Source of the DNA: Arminella tubonensis
GTDB taxonomy: Bacteria > Pseudomonadota > Alphaproteobacteria > Rhizobiales > Rhizobiaceae
Direction of reading: 5' to 3'
Assembly (NCBI RefSeq): GCF_003240585.1
Contig: NZ_PCDP01000059.1
Location: forward strand, 62,001 to 126,000
Length of the DNA stretch: 64,000 bases
Shown: positions 17,440 through 24,674 of the stretch, one piece after another
Position numbering within the stretch: position 1 is the stretch's first letter
Layout: each line of letters starts with the position of its first letter
Program-made: the position numbers and the translations under genes
Notes under the pieces: model-generated
What the model was told of the DNA's origin: nothing
The model's input: the letters and a program-made list of their open reading frames with translations, nothing else
The model's database searches: none

Positions 17440-18591
17440 TCAGAGACGCATGCCGGGAATGGCGAGCGGATTGTTTTCGAGCGCCGCCCTGTCGGGCGTA
17501 TCGACCCGCGGCTTGCCGAGGAAGGCGTCGAACAGATCCTTCACGAAGCTTTCCTGCAGGTCCTTTGTGATGATGACCATTCGCGTTCGTCGATCGGAAG
17601 GGTCAGGCCAGGCCGGCAAGCGCACCGGCGCGTGGAAGATATTCTGCACACCATGCAGCACCACGGGCCGATCCGGCTTATCGGAGAGCGCGACGATCGC
17701 CTTCATGCGCAGCAGCTGCTCGCCATGTGCCGAGCGCAGCAGGTCGATGAACATTTCCAACGCCATCGGATCTATCGGCTGGCTCTCGACGATCGAGAAC
17801 GAGCGAATGGACCCGTCATGCCGGTTGACGTCGTGTGCGTTCTGGTTGTGATGGTGGTCGTCATGTTCGTGGTCATGATGACCGTGGTGATGGCCGTGAT
17901 CATGCGCATCGAGCGCCATCTCGTCGTGCAACCAGCGACCGACATCCGCGATTTTCGACGCCGGATCGTAAAGTCCGTTGACCAGGATCGACGCCCTTCC
18001 GGCCTCGGTTGCGCCGGCATCCAGTATGGGCGCACGCGGATTGAGCGATCTTAGCCGCGCCTCAAGCTCGGCGAGAGGCACGGCGCCATCCATTTCCGAC
18101 TTCGAAACGATCAGCCGGTCGGCGACTGCCACCTGCTTGCGCGCTTCTTCGTGATTGTCGAGCGTCTGCAGTCCGTTGACCGCATCGACCACCGTCACCA
18201 TGCCGTCGAGATCGAAGTTGGTGGCGATGATTGGGTTGCCCATGATCGCCTGCATGACCGGCGCCGGGTCTGCAAGTCCCGTCGTCTCGATGACAACGCG
18301 CTTCAATGGCCGGATACGGCCAGTCTGCATATTGTCCATCAGCATCGCCAGCGTATCGACCAGCTCGCCGCGCACCGTGCAGCAAAGGCATCCGTCCGAA
18401 AGTTCGATAATCGAATCGCCCGAGCTCTCCACCAGAAGATGATCGATGCCGACATCACCGAACTCGTTGATGATCACAGCCGCATCGCGCATGTCTGGAT
18501 CCTTGAGAATCCGGTTCAAAAGCGTCGACTTGCCCGCTCCGAGGAAGCCGGTCAGGATCGTGACCGGAACCTTTTCCAGCATCTTGCTCAT
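17440..18591 (-). CDS. COG0523 (CobW/ZNG1-like) GTPase with His-rich loop
   Basis: A 383-residue G3E-family P-loop GTPase: Walker A GFLGAGKST (15-23), the family CxCC motif CLCC (68-71), the segment ETTGLADPAP and the C-terminal CobW_C domain (RSFSIVESQPIDP to VLHGVQNIFH). Between the domains lies a His/Asp-rich run (about 230-258) suited to zinc or cobalt binding. COG0523 proteins are metallochaperones. It sits behind a DD-carboxypeptidase gene, not in the cob cluster, so a zinc-related role is as likely as cobalt. The open frame continues upstream to 18873, but the ATG at 18591 before the P-loop is the true start. Confidence 0.88.
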   Translation of the reverse strand: MSKMLEKVPVTILTGFLGAGKSTLLNRILKDPDMRDAAVIINEFGDVGIDHLLVESSGDSIIELSDGCLCCTVRGELVDTLAMLMDNMQTGRIRPLKRVVIETTGLADPAPVMQAIMGNPIIATNFDLDGMVTVVDAVNGLQTLDNHEEARKQVAVADRLIVSKSEMDGAVPLAELEARLRSLNPRAPILDAGATEAGRASILVNGLYDPASKIADVGRWLHDEMALDAHDHGHHHGHHDHEHDDHHHNQNAHDVNRHDGSIRSFSIVESQPIDPMALEMFIDLLRSAHGEQLLRMKAIVALSDKPDRPVVLHGVQNIFHAPVRLPAWPDPSDRRTRMVIITKDLQESFVKDLFDAFLGKPRVDTPDRAALENNPLAIPGMRL

Positions 18592-18605
18592 GGCTTTTGA
18601 TCCGA

Positions 18606-19772
18606 TCAATAGGTCGGGCGAGGGAGCGGGATCGGCACGTCGACGACGTCCCCCGATGCGGCAGGCGCGTTGCCAGCGGTGGCTGCAGTTGCGTTGCCGC
18701 CGGTGGCTGCCAGTTTGTCGCCGCCCGCAGGTGCCGCATTCTGGCCGCCGATCAGCGTGGCATAGACGAAATTCGGCGTATGCGTCATCTCGTGAATATA
18801 GGGGGACAGCACCTTCATTCGACCGGTTTCGTCGCGCGTTTCGCTGCGCGCATGCGCGCCCTTGGCGCTGCAAATGTCGGCGGTGATGTCCGCAACCTGA
18901 TCCTGGCCGGGGCCGTAGGGTCTCAGGGTCTGCAAGGTGTCATTGCCGGGGAATTGCGATGTAAATCCCTTTTCCAGCAGGTTGGCGCTATCGTCTGCAC
19001 GTGCCGCGAGACTGTCGGTGCCGAGGTAGACCGAAATCAGCGTCCGGCCGTTTCGGGTGGCGGATGCGATCTGGTTGAACCCGGAAGCACAGATGAAGCC
19101 GGTCTTCATGCCGTCGGCGCCGTCGAAGCGGCCGATCAGCAGATTGATGTTCGGGACTTCCTTGACGCCGTTGGTGAAGCCTTCCAGCGCAAAATAGCTG
19201 GCATATTGCGGAAACTCGCGGCGCAGCGCCACCGCGACGACGGCAAGATCATGCGCAGTCGTATACTGGCCCTTGCCGGGCAAACCATTGGGATTGATGA
19301 AATGCGACGACGTCATGCCGAGCCGGGCGGCTTCCGAATTCATCCGCGCCACGAAGCCCTGCTCCGAACCGCCGACCGTTTCGGCGATCGCCATGGCAAG
19401 ATCGTTGGCGGATTTAACCAGCATCATCTTCAGAGCATTGTCGAGCGTCAATTTCTGTCCCGGCTTGAAGCCCATTTTTGCCGGCGGCTGCGCGGAGGAA
19501 TGCTTGGTCATCACCACAGGCGTGTCGAGCGAAACCTGACCCGCCTGGATCGCTCGGAATGTCGTATAGACCGTCATCAGCTTGGTCAGCGACGCGGGGT
19601 ACCACTTGCGGAATGCTTCCTCATGCTCAAGGACGCGCCCCGTACTGACATCGACCAGGATATGCGGATTGGCCATTGCCACCGGCGCCACCGACAGGAA
19701 AAGCGCGGATGCTACAGCGGCAAGAGGGATGAGCCGCAAGGCGACTAACATACGATTCTGCTTCGTTGGCAC
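18606..19772 (-). CDS. D-alanyl-D-alanine carboxypeptidase (PBP5/6 type)
   Basis: A 388-residue exported S11 peptidase trimming the terminal D-Ala of peptidoglycan stem peptides. Signal peptide about 1-34 (LFLSVAPVAMA). Active-site motifs are SLTK (61-64), SAN (121-123) and KTG (223-225). After the catalytic domain come an extracytoplasmic tail with Ala/Gly repeats and a terminal PLPRP segment; no clear amphipathic membrane anchor is visible. An internal ATG (MLVALRLIPL) is an alternative start. The COG0523 gene follows 14 bases downstream. Confidence 0.93.
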   Translation of the reverse strand: MPTKQNRMLVALRLIPLAAVASALFLSVAPVAMANPHILVDVSTGRVLEHEEAFRKWYPASLTKLMTVYTTFRAIQAGQVSLDTPVVMTKHSSAQPPAKMGFKPGQKLTLDNALKMMLVKSANDLAMAIAETVGGSEQGFVARMNSEAARLGMTSSHFINPNGLPGKGQYTTAHDLAVVAVALRREFPQYASYFALEGFTNGVKEVPNINLLIGRFDGADGMKTGFICASGFNQIASATRNGRTLISVYLGTDSLAARADDSANLLEKGFTSQFPGNDTLQTLRPYGPGQDQVADITADICSAKGAHARSETRDETGRMKVLSPYIHEMTHTPNFVYATLIGGQNAAPAGGDKLAATGGNATAATAGNAPAASGDVVDVPIPLPRPTY

Positions 19773-19938
19773 GGTCTGTCCTTCAATGTCCGGATTTTTC
19801 TCGAAAGCCGCACTTATTTAACCTATATGGCTATGAGATGGCAAAGGCGAACGGCCAGTTTATTTCAAAAGACATCACAGACTTGTGATGAGCGGTCGCC
19901 TGAGCCCAGACGAATATTGAGCAGCAGGAAAGTCCAGC

Positions 19939-21099
19939 ATGCCTATTTTGAACAGAGCCGCGGAACTGCAGGATGAAGTGACCGAGTGGCGCCGCTTTAT
20001 CCATGCGCGGCCGGAATTGATGTTTGCGGTGGAAAACACCGCCGCTTTCGTTGCGGCCAAGCTTCAGGAATTCGGCGTTGACGAGGTCGTGACAGGCATC
20101 GGCCGCACCGGCGTGGTCGGCCTGATCCGCGGCAAGGGCGACGGCCGCACCGTCGGCCTGCGCGCCGATATGGATGCGTTGCCGATGACCGAAATTTCCG
20201 GCAAGCCATGGGCTTCGACCACGCCGGGCAAGATGCACGCCTGCGGCCATGACGGGCATACGGCTATGCTGCTTGGGGCCGCGAAATACCTGGCGGAAAC
20301 CCGCAATTTCAATGGAAATATCGCGGTGATCTTCCAGCCCGCCGAAGAGGGCGGCGGCGGCGGCAACGTCATGGTCAAGGATGGCATGATGGAACGTTTC
20401 GCCATCGAGGAGGTCTACGGCATGCACAATCTGCCGGGACTGCCGGTCGGCCATTTCGCCATCCGTAAGGGCGCCATCATGGCAGCGACCGACGAATTCA
20501 GCGTGACGATCAAGGGCAAGGGTGGCCACGCAGCGCAGCCGCACAAGACCATCGACCCGATCGCGATCGGCGCGCAGATAGTGTCCAATCTCCAGCTCAT
20601 TGCCTCGCGAACCGTCGATCCACTGCGCTCAGTGGTCGTGTCGGTCACGAAGTTCAACGCTGGCTTCGCTCACAATGTCATCCCCGACGAGGCTGCTCTT
20701 GCCGGGACCGTGCGTACGCTGGACCCGGAAGTTCGCGATCTCGCCGAACAGCGCCTGCGTCAGATCGTCAACGGCATCGCGGCAACACACGGAGCGGAGG
20801 CCGATATCCACTACCACCGCAACTACCCCGTCACCTTCAATCACGCCACCGAGACCGACCACGCAGCCGCTGCCGCACGTGACATCGCCGGCGCGGCGAA
20901 CGTCAACGCCGAAATCGACCCGATGATGGGCGGCGAAGACTTTTCCTACATGCTGAACGCCCGGCCAGGCGCCTTCATCTTCGTTGGCAACGGAGATACT
21001 GCGGGCCTTCACAACGCCGCCTACGACTTCAACGACGAGGTCATCGCCCACGGCATCTCCTATTGGGTCCGCCTCGCCGAACAACGCCTCGACGCCTGA
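19939..21099 (+). CDS. M20 family amidohydrolase (hippurate-hydrolase-like)
   Basis: A 386-residue M20D metallopeptidase-type amidohydrolase. Metal-binding segments are RADMDALPM, HACGHDGHTAMLLGAA, FQPAEEGGGGG and GGEDFSYML; the dimerisation domain contains GKGGHAAQPHKTIDPI. Relatives hydrolyse N-acyl amino acids, hippurate or indole-acetyl-amino acids, and the sequence does not settle which. It is divergent from the DD-carboxypeptidase gene and ends shortly before tRNA-Arg. Confidence 0.9.
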   Translation: MPILNRAAELQDEVTEWRRFIHARPELMFAVENTAAFVAAKLQEFGVDEVVTGIGRTGVVGLIRGKGDGRTVGLRADMDALPMTEISGKPWASTTPGKMHACGHDGHTAMLLGAAKYLAETRNFNGNIAVIFQPAEEGGGGGNVMVKDGMMERFAIEEVYGMHNLPGLPVGHFAIRKGAIMAATDEFSVTIKGKGGHAAQPHKTIDPIAIGAQIVSNLQLIASRTVDPLRSVVVSVTKFNAGFAHNVIPDEAALAGTVRTLDPEVRDLAEQRLRQIVNGIAATHGAEADIHYHRNYPVTFNHATETDHAAAAARDIAGAANVNAEIDPMMGGEDFSYMLNARPGAFIFVGNGDTAGLHNAAYDFNDEVIAHGISYWVRLAEQRLDA

Positions 21100-21120
21100 A
21101 CAAAAGACGCCCAAGCCTTC

Positions 21121-21157
21121 CCAAGCCTTATTGTCATCGCCACGCAAAAAGGCTTGG
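21121..21157 (+). terminator. possible hairpin after the M20 gene
   Basis: Nine-base arms CCAAGCCTT (21121-21129) and AAGGCTTGG (21149-21157) with a 19-base loop, 22 bases after the M20 stop and before tRNA-Arg. There is no T tract, so terminator function is uncertain. Confidence 0.35.
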
Positions 21158-21193
21158 CTTCAAGGCCCTGCTTTTGTATGGATGCTGTCAAGT

Positions 21194-21270
21194 GGTCTCG
21201 TAGCTCAGCAGGATAGAGCACCAGATTCCTAATCTGGGGGTCACGCGTTCGAATCGCGTCGAGATCACCA
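21194..21270 (+). tRNA. tRNA-Arg (anticodon CCU)
   Basis: A full cloverleaf reads by eye: acceptor stem GGTCTCG with CGAGATC, D stem GCTC/GAGC, anticodon stem CCAGA/TCTGG around loop TTCCTAA (anticodon CCT, reading AGG codons), T stem ACGCG/CGCGT with TTCGAAT, and an encoded ACCA end. 77 bases including CCA. Confidence 0.96.
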
Positions 21271-21390
21271 TCAACCACCCCAATAGAAACAATCGTTAGT
21301 CGATCGATCTGCTGCTGCACGATCCGATGGCGTTCCCATTCGTCTGTTCGTGTGCCGTATTCGGAGGGCGCCTTGAGAGACTGCGCTTCG

Positions 21391-21807
21391 TCACTGCCCA
21401 CCGAAACCGTTGCCGAACGAAAGCATGGCGAGGAAGGTCAGGTCGCCACTGGAACAGATTCTGGCATAGAGGAGATCGAGCAGGGTCATGGAGACGCCGA
21501 TGCCGGAGGCTGCAAGGACTCGGACCGAAAAGCGCCGCTTCAGGCTTGCGCCATCTCTTCGAGGCGATCGCGCATCTCCGGTGTACACAAGGTTCGGCAG
21601 AACGATCCATTCGCCGGCTTCAAGACACCCGACATCAAGACGCCCGTTGCCATCCCGACTGGCTAGACCGGCAAATCGATATCGATGACCAGCGGCATCG
21701 ATTGCGACGTCGCGAATAGGTTGGCTGGCAAGATAGCCGATAACCGCGCCCTCATATCGAGGCCTGTCGAGTACAAAATATTCAAAGGGTAGATTTCGGC
21801 TCACCAT
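21391..21807 (-). CDS. hypothetical protein
   Basis: A 138-residue frame from ATG 21807 (MVSRNLPFEYFVLDRPRYEG). The first about 70 residues read like real protein (VIGYLASQPIRDVAIDAAGH, then YRFAGLASRDGNGRLDVGCL and IVLPNLVYTG). The second half (SPRRDGASLKRRFSV onward) is less convincing and could reflect an old frameshift. It overlaps the 44-codon frame upstream by a few bases. I do not recognise a family; it lies in the accessory-looking stretch after tRNA-Arg. Confidence 0.5.
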   Translation of the reverse strand: MVSRNLPFEYFVLDRPRYEGAVIGYLASQPIRDVAIDAAGHRYRFAGLASRDGNGRLDVGCLEAGEWIVLPNLVYTGDARSPRRDGASLKRRFSVRVLAASGIGVSMTLLDLLYARICSSGDLTFLAMLSFGNGFGGQ

Positions 21808-21916
21808 GGGAGGCAAATTTCCGTCTGACGAGTTCACGCCCGCTACGAGCGAGCAAATACTGTTCTAGCTGGGGGAGTTCTTTGACGACGCGCCGACAGT
21901 CCGTCGATAGCGACAT
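21782..21916 (-). CDS. very small hypothetical protein
   Basis: A 44-codon frame starting MSLSTDCRRVVKELPQLEQY and continuing LLARSGRELVRRKFASHG. It lies ten bases after the preceding gene on the same strand, and its 3' end overlaps the start of the next frame, consistent with a translationally coupled mini-operon. It has no clear ribosome binding site of its own. Composition suggests a small helical protein; function unknown. Confidence 0.4.
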   Translation of the reverse strand: MSLSTDCRRVVKELPQLEQYLLARSGRELVRRKFASHGEPKSTL

Positions 21917-21926
21917 AGGGTCGTGT

Positions 21927-22148
21927 TCAATCGCGGGACGTGTGGACATCGATATTCATGCGCTCCAAGCTCTGTATCTCGTCAGCAGCCTCACCGATCT
22001 CCTGACGAAGATCATCGGAGGTGCAGTCGGAACGCTCTTCGGCTAGTTGGGCTGGAGCAACCTCAAGCCAATTTGGCTTTGCGCCAGACCTCTTGATCCG
22101 ACGAGACAATTTGATTTCTACCAGGAATGGCTTCGTCTGGGGCTTCAT
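21927..22148 (-). CDS. small hypothetical protein
   Basis: A 73-residue protein starting MKPQTKPFLVEIKLSRRIKR, basic at the N-terminus and acidic in the C-terminal half (LAEERSDCTSDDLRQEIGEA). The start at 22148 has a good ribosome binding site (AGAGGA, five bases before ATG), so expression is plausible. It heads a three-frame minus-strand run. Family and function are not recognised. Confidence 0.55.
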   Translation of the reverse strand: MKPQTKPFLVEIKLSRRIKRSGAKPNWLEVAPAQLAEERSDCTSDDLRQEIGEAADEIQSLERMNIDVHTSRD

Positions 22149-22453
22149 GAAAATCCTCTCTCGCCACGTTCGCCTCACCTGCGTGAGCCTTGTGGCTCGC
22201 GTCGTTGGCATCAGCTGCGAACGTCAAGCCCGACCTGATTTATGCTTGAGCACGTAGGATTTCCATTGCGAGAACCTCGAGATTTCATAAGAATCTCATA
22301 AGCAAGAGAGGCTCTTGGCGTGAGGTGCCGCAACTTTATTAGTTCGTTCCCGAACCAAAACCTCAATTCCAGGAAGTGCCGGCCCCGTTGAAGTACAGAT
22401 GACGCACCTCGATAGGATACGGACTGATGGCACGCGATGCCACTCAAAGCGAT
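22149..22453. other. intergenic region in the post-tRNA stretch
   Basis: 305 bases between the small hypothetical gene and the hairpin after sfnB. It is AT-richer than its surroundings. It contains the inverted repeat GAGATT (22279-22284) / AATCTC (22292-22297) around TCATAAG, and TCATAAG recurs at 22296-22302. It presumably carries the promoter of the minus-strand mini-operon. No convincing gene is seen. Confidence 0.45.
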
Positions 22454-22485
22454 ATGCCCGCGCCTGTGATTACAGGCGCGGGCAT
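22454..22485 (-). terminator. perfect 14-bp hairpin after sfnB
   Basis: ATGCCCGCGCCTGT (22454-22467) pairs with ACAGGCGCGGGCAT (22472-22485) across a four-base loop. It lies ten bases past the sfnB stop. There is no U tract, but the stem is GC-rich and long, so it is likely the 3' end or termination/stability element of the sulfone operon. Confidence 0.6.
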
Positions 22486-22495
22486 CTTCGATGCT

Positions 22496-23743
22496 TCAGC
22501 TCCAAGCGTGAAGCGGCGGTTTTTCGCCATTGAGAAAATACTTGCCGAGAATGGCATATTTCCACCGCACCGGATCGTGAAGCGTGTGGGTTCGCGCATT
22601 GCGCCAGTGGCGGTCGAGCCCGTGTTCGGCAAGGGTGGAACGTGTCCCCGCGAGCTCGAACAATTTGTTCGTCGCGGCGATGGCGATTTCCGTCGACAGG
22701 ATTTTGGCTTCGGCGGTGACAATCTGCGCTTCGGCCACGGTCTCCGCCGTCGGGTCGATCACGGCCCGGTCGATGGCACGCCCCGCCTTTTCCAATAGCG
22801 CCTGCGCCGCGTGCAGACGGAGCGTCAGGTCGCCGATCGCCTGGATGGTATAGGGATCGTCCCATGCATTTTCGACTCCGCTATCGACCCAGGCGCGGCT
22901 CTTCGTGCGAACAAAATTCACCGTTTCGTCTATCGCCGCCTGAGCGATGCCGGTGTCGACCGCGACCTGGATGATCTGGAAAATCGCGCCGTCGGCAGTG
23001 GGCACCTCATAGCCTTTGTAGCCAGGCACCAGATGGCTCTTCGGAACTTTCACATTGTCGAGCAGCACCGTTCCGGACAAAGTCGTGCGCTGGCCGAAAG
23101 ACGACCAGTCGTCGATGACAGTCAGGCCCGGCGCATCACGCTCGGCAATCGCATACCAGGCACGACCCTGGTCATCAAGCGCCACGATCGGCACCAGATG
23201 GGCGAGCAACGCGCCGGACGAATAGAATTTCTGCCCGCTGACGACGACGTGGTCGCCACCATCTGTAAACCGGGTTTCGAAGTCCACAGCGCGCTTCGAT
23301 CCGAATTCCGAGAAGGCGTTGCCGAAACGCGTGCCCTTCAGCACCTCGCCAAACAGCAGTTTTTGCTGGTCTTCGTCCGAGACGGTGCGGATGGCCGCGA
23401 CGACGCCGAGGTGGTTCTGCGCGATCTGCCCGATCGAAGAGTCGGCAGCCGAGATGATTTCGATCACCTTGGCAAGCGTCACATAGGAGAGATCAGGGCC
23501 ACCAAACGCCTTGGGAACATTGATCGACCACAATCCGCTTTGGGAGAAGGCGTCCAGCTCGGCGACAGGCCAGATGCGCTCCCTGTCGCGCCGGGCAGAG
23601 TCCTTGACGAACTCGGCGGCCAGTGCCTTGGCAATTGTGATCGCCTCCGCGTCATCCTTGATGATGTGCGCAGCTACATTTGGCCGCGGAAATGCCGGCA
23701 CCGCCTTCGCGGCATTGTCGGTGTTGACGGGCGATAGGGTCAC
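22496..23743 (-). CDS. sfnB: SfnB-type acyl-CoA-dehydrogenase-like monooxygenase
   Basis: A 415-residue flavoprotein of the acyl-CoA dehydrogenase fold, sulfur-acquisition (SfnB) branch: FGGPDLSYVTLAKVIEIISA, SSIGQIAQNHLGVVAAIR, FGNAFSEFGSKRAVDFETRF, KFYSSGALLAHLVPIVALDD and NARTHTLHDPVRWKYAILGK. SfnB-like and DszC/TdsC-like enzymes act in organosulfur use under sulfate limitation, typically with reduced flavin. GTG at 23743 is chosen because AAGGAG stands seven bases upstream; an ATG at 23794 lies further out. Last gene of the msuE-sfnG-liv run. Confidence 0.85.
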   Translation of the reverse strand: MTLSPVNTDNAAKAVPAFPRPNVAAHIIKDDAEAITIAKALAAEFVKDSARRDRERIWPVAELDAFSQSGLWSINVPKAFGGPDLSYVTLAKVIEIISAADSSIGQIAQNHLGVVAAIRTVSDEDQQKLLFGEVLKGTRFGNAFSEFGSKRAVDFETRFTDGGDHVVVSGQKFYSSGALLAHLVPIVALDDQGRAWYAIAERDAPGLTVIDDWSSFGQRTTLSGTVLLDNVKVPKSHLVPGYKGYEVPTADGAIFQIIQVAVDTGIAQAAIDETVNFVRTKSRAWVDSGVENAWDDPYTIQAIGDLTLRLHAAQALLEKAGRAIDRAVIDPTAETVAEAQIVTAEAKILSTEIAIAATNKLFELAGTRSTLAEHGLDRHWRNARTHTLHDPVRWKYAILGKYFLNGEKPPLHAWS

Positions 23744-23790
23744 TAGGCGTCTCCTTGTTGATGGCTGAGTTGATGGTTGGCCATGGGTAT

Positions 23791-24588
23791 TCAAACAGCC
23801 GTTGCGGGTTGGGCTGGAACGCTGCGCGCACCAGGGATGGTCTTTTGTCCGAGATAGAAGGCTCTCACATCGTCCCGTTCACCGAGCTCAGCCGCCTGGC
23901 CGGAAAGAACCGTGATGCCGTTCTCCAGGATTGTTGCGCGATCGGCATATTTCAGGGCGATGGCGGCGTTCTGTTCGGCGACCAGGATCGACAAGCCCGT
24001 TTCCCGGTTCAGCCTGCGCAAAGTCTTGAAGATGTCTTGGACCACCAATGGCGCAAGCCCCATCGACGGCTCGTCGAGCACAAGCAGCCGTGGACGTGAC
24101 ATCAGCGCCCGGCCGATCGCCGTCATCTGCTGTTCACCGCCGGATGTCAGGCCCGAAAGCGCCCGCCGTTTTTCCCTGAGGTGCGGAAAATGCGCGTAGA
24201 CCTTGTCCAGGTCCTCGGCAAGTTCCGCTCGGCTGCTGCCTCGGCCCAGCCCTCCGGAAATCAGGTTTTCCTCCACCGACAGGCTCGGGAAGCAATGCCT
24301 GCCTTCGAGCACCTGCACGAGCCCGGCGCGCACGAGGTCGGATGCCGCAGACTTTCTGACGTCGACGCCCTCGAAGAGGATGCTGCCAGCGGTGATCTGT
24401 CCCCGCTGGGCTGGCAGCAGGTTTGAAATCGCCTTCAATGTCGTCGATTTGCCGGCGCCATTTGCCCCGAGTAGCGCAACGATCTCGCCGCGCTTGAGCA
24501 TCAGGTTGACGCCATGCAGCGCCGAAACCGCATGATTGTAGGTCGCCTTCAGATCAGTGACCGCGAGGATGACGTCATCGTTGCTCAT
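23791..24588 (-). CDS. livF: branched-chain-type ABC transporter ATPase (LivF-like)
   Basis: A 265-residue ABC ATPase of the HAAT family: Walker A GANGAGKST, signature LTSGGEQQM, Walker B LLVLDEPSMGLAP, and the LivF hallmark VLEGRHCFPSLSVEENL. The start MSNDDVILAV at 24588 has GGGAAG four bases upstream; an ATG four codons earlier is the alternative. It works with LivG, LivH, LivM and the binding protein in the same operon. The likely cargo here is an organosulfur compound, not an amino acid, judged from the flanking sfn genes. Confidence 0.9.
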   Translation of the reverse strand: MSNDDVILAVTDLKATYNHAVSALHGVNLMLKRGEIVALLGANGAGKSTTLKAISNLLPAQRGQITAGSILFEGVDVRKSAASDLVRAGLVQVLEGRHCFPSLSVEENLISGGLGRGSSRAELAEDLDKVYAHFPHLREKRRALSGLTSGGEQQMTAIGRALMSRPRLLVLDEPSMGLAPLVVQDIFKTLRRLNRETGLSILVAEQNAAIALKYADRATILENGITVLSGQAAELGERDDVRAFYLGQKTIPGARSVPAQPATAV

Positions 24589-24629
24589 GCTACTTCCCAT
24601 CGGGTTCGAGGATTGCGGCTATCAAAAGA

Positions 24630-24654
24630 GCCGGACGGGAGGAGCCCGTCCGGC
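24630..24654 (-). terminator. intercistronic hairpin between SBP gene and livF
   Basis: A perfect ten-base GC-rich stem (24630-24639 with 24645-24654) and five-base loop, followed on the minus strand by TCTTTTGAT. It sits 20 bases after the SBP stop. Such structures often stabilise or partly terminate mRNA after a binding-protein gene so that it is made in excess over the ATPase. Confidence 0.6.
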
Positions 24655-24674
24655 CTGAATGCAGGCCGCAGCGA

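Noticed and set aside
18592..18873. N-terminal extension of the COG0523 GTPase
   Set aside because: It lies inside the DD-carboxypeptidase gene in another frame; the P-loop normally begins close to the N-terminus.
15834..19767. A 14-base string (GATTCTGCTTCGTT) present both before the L,D-transpeptidase gene and at the start of the DD-carboxypeptidase gene
   Set aside because: One copy lies within coding sequence and several matches of this length are expected by chance in 64 kb.
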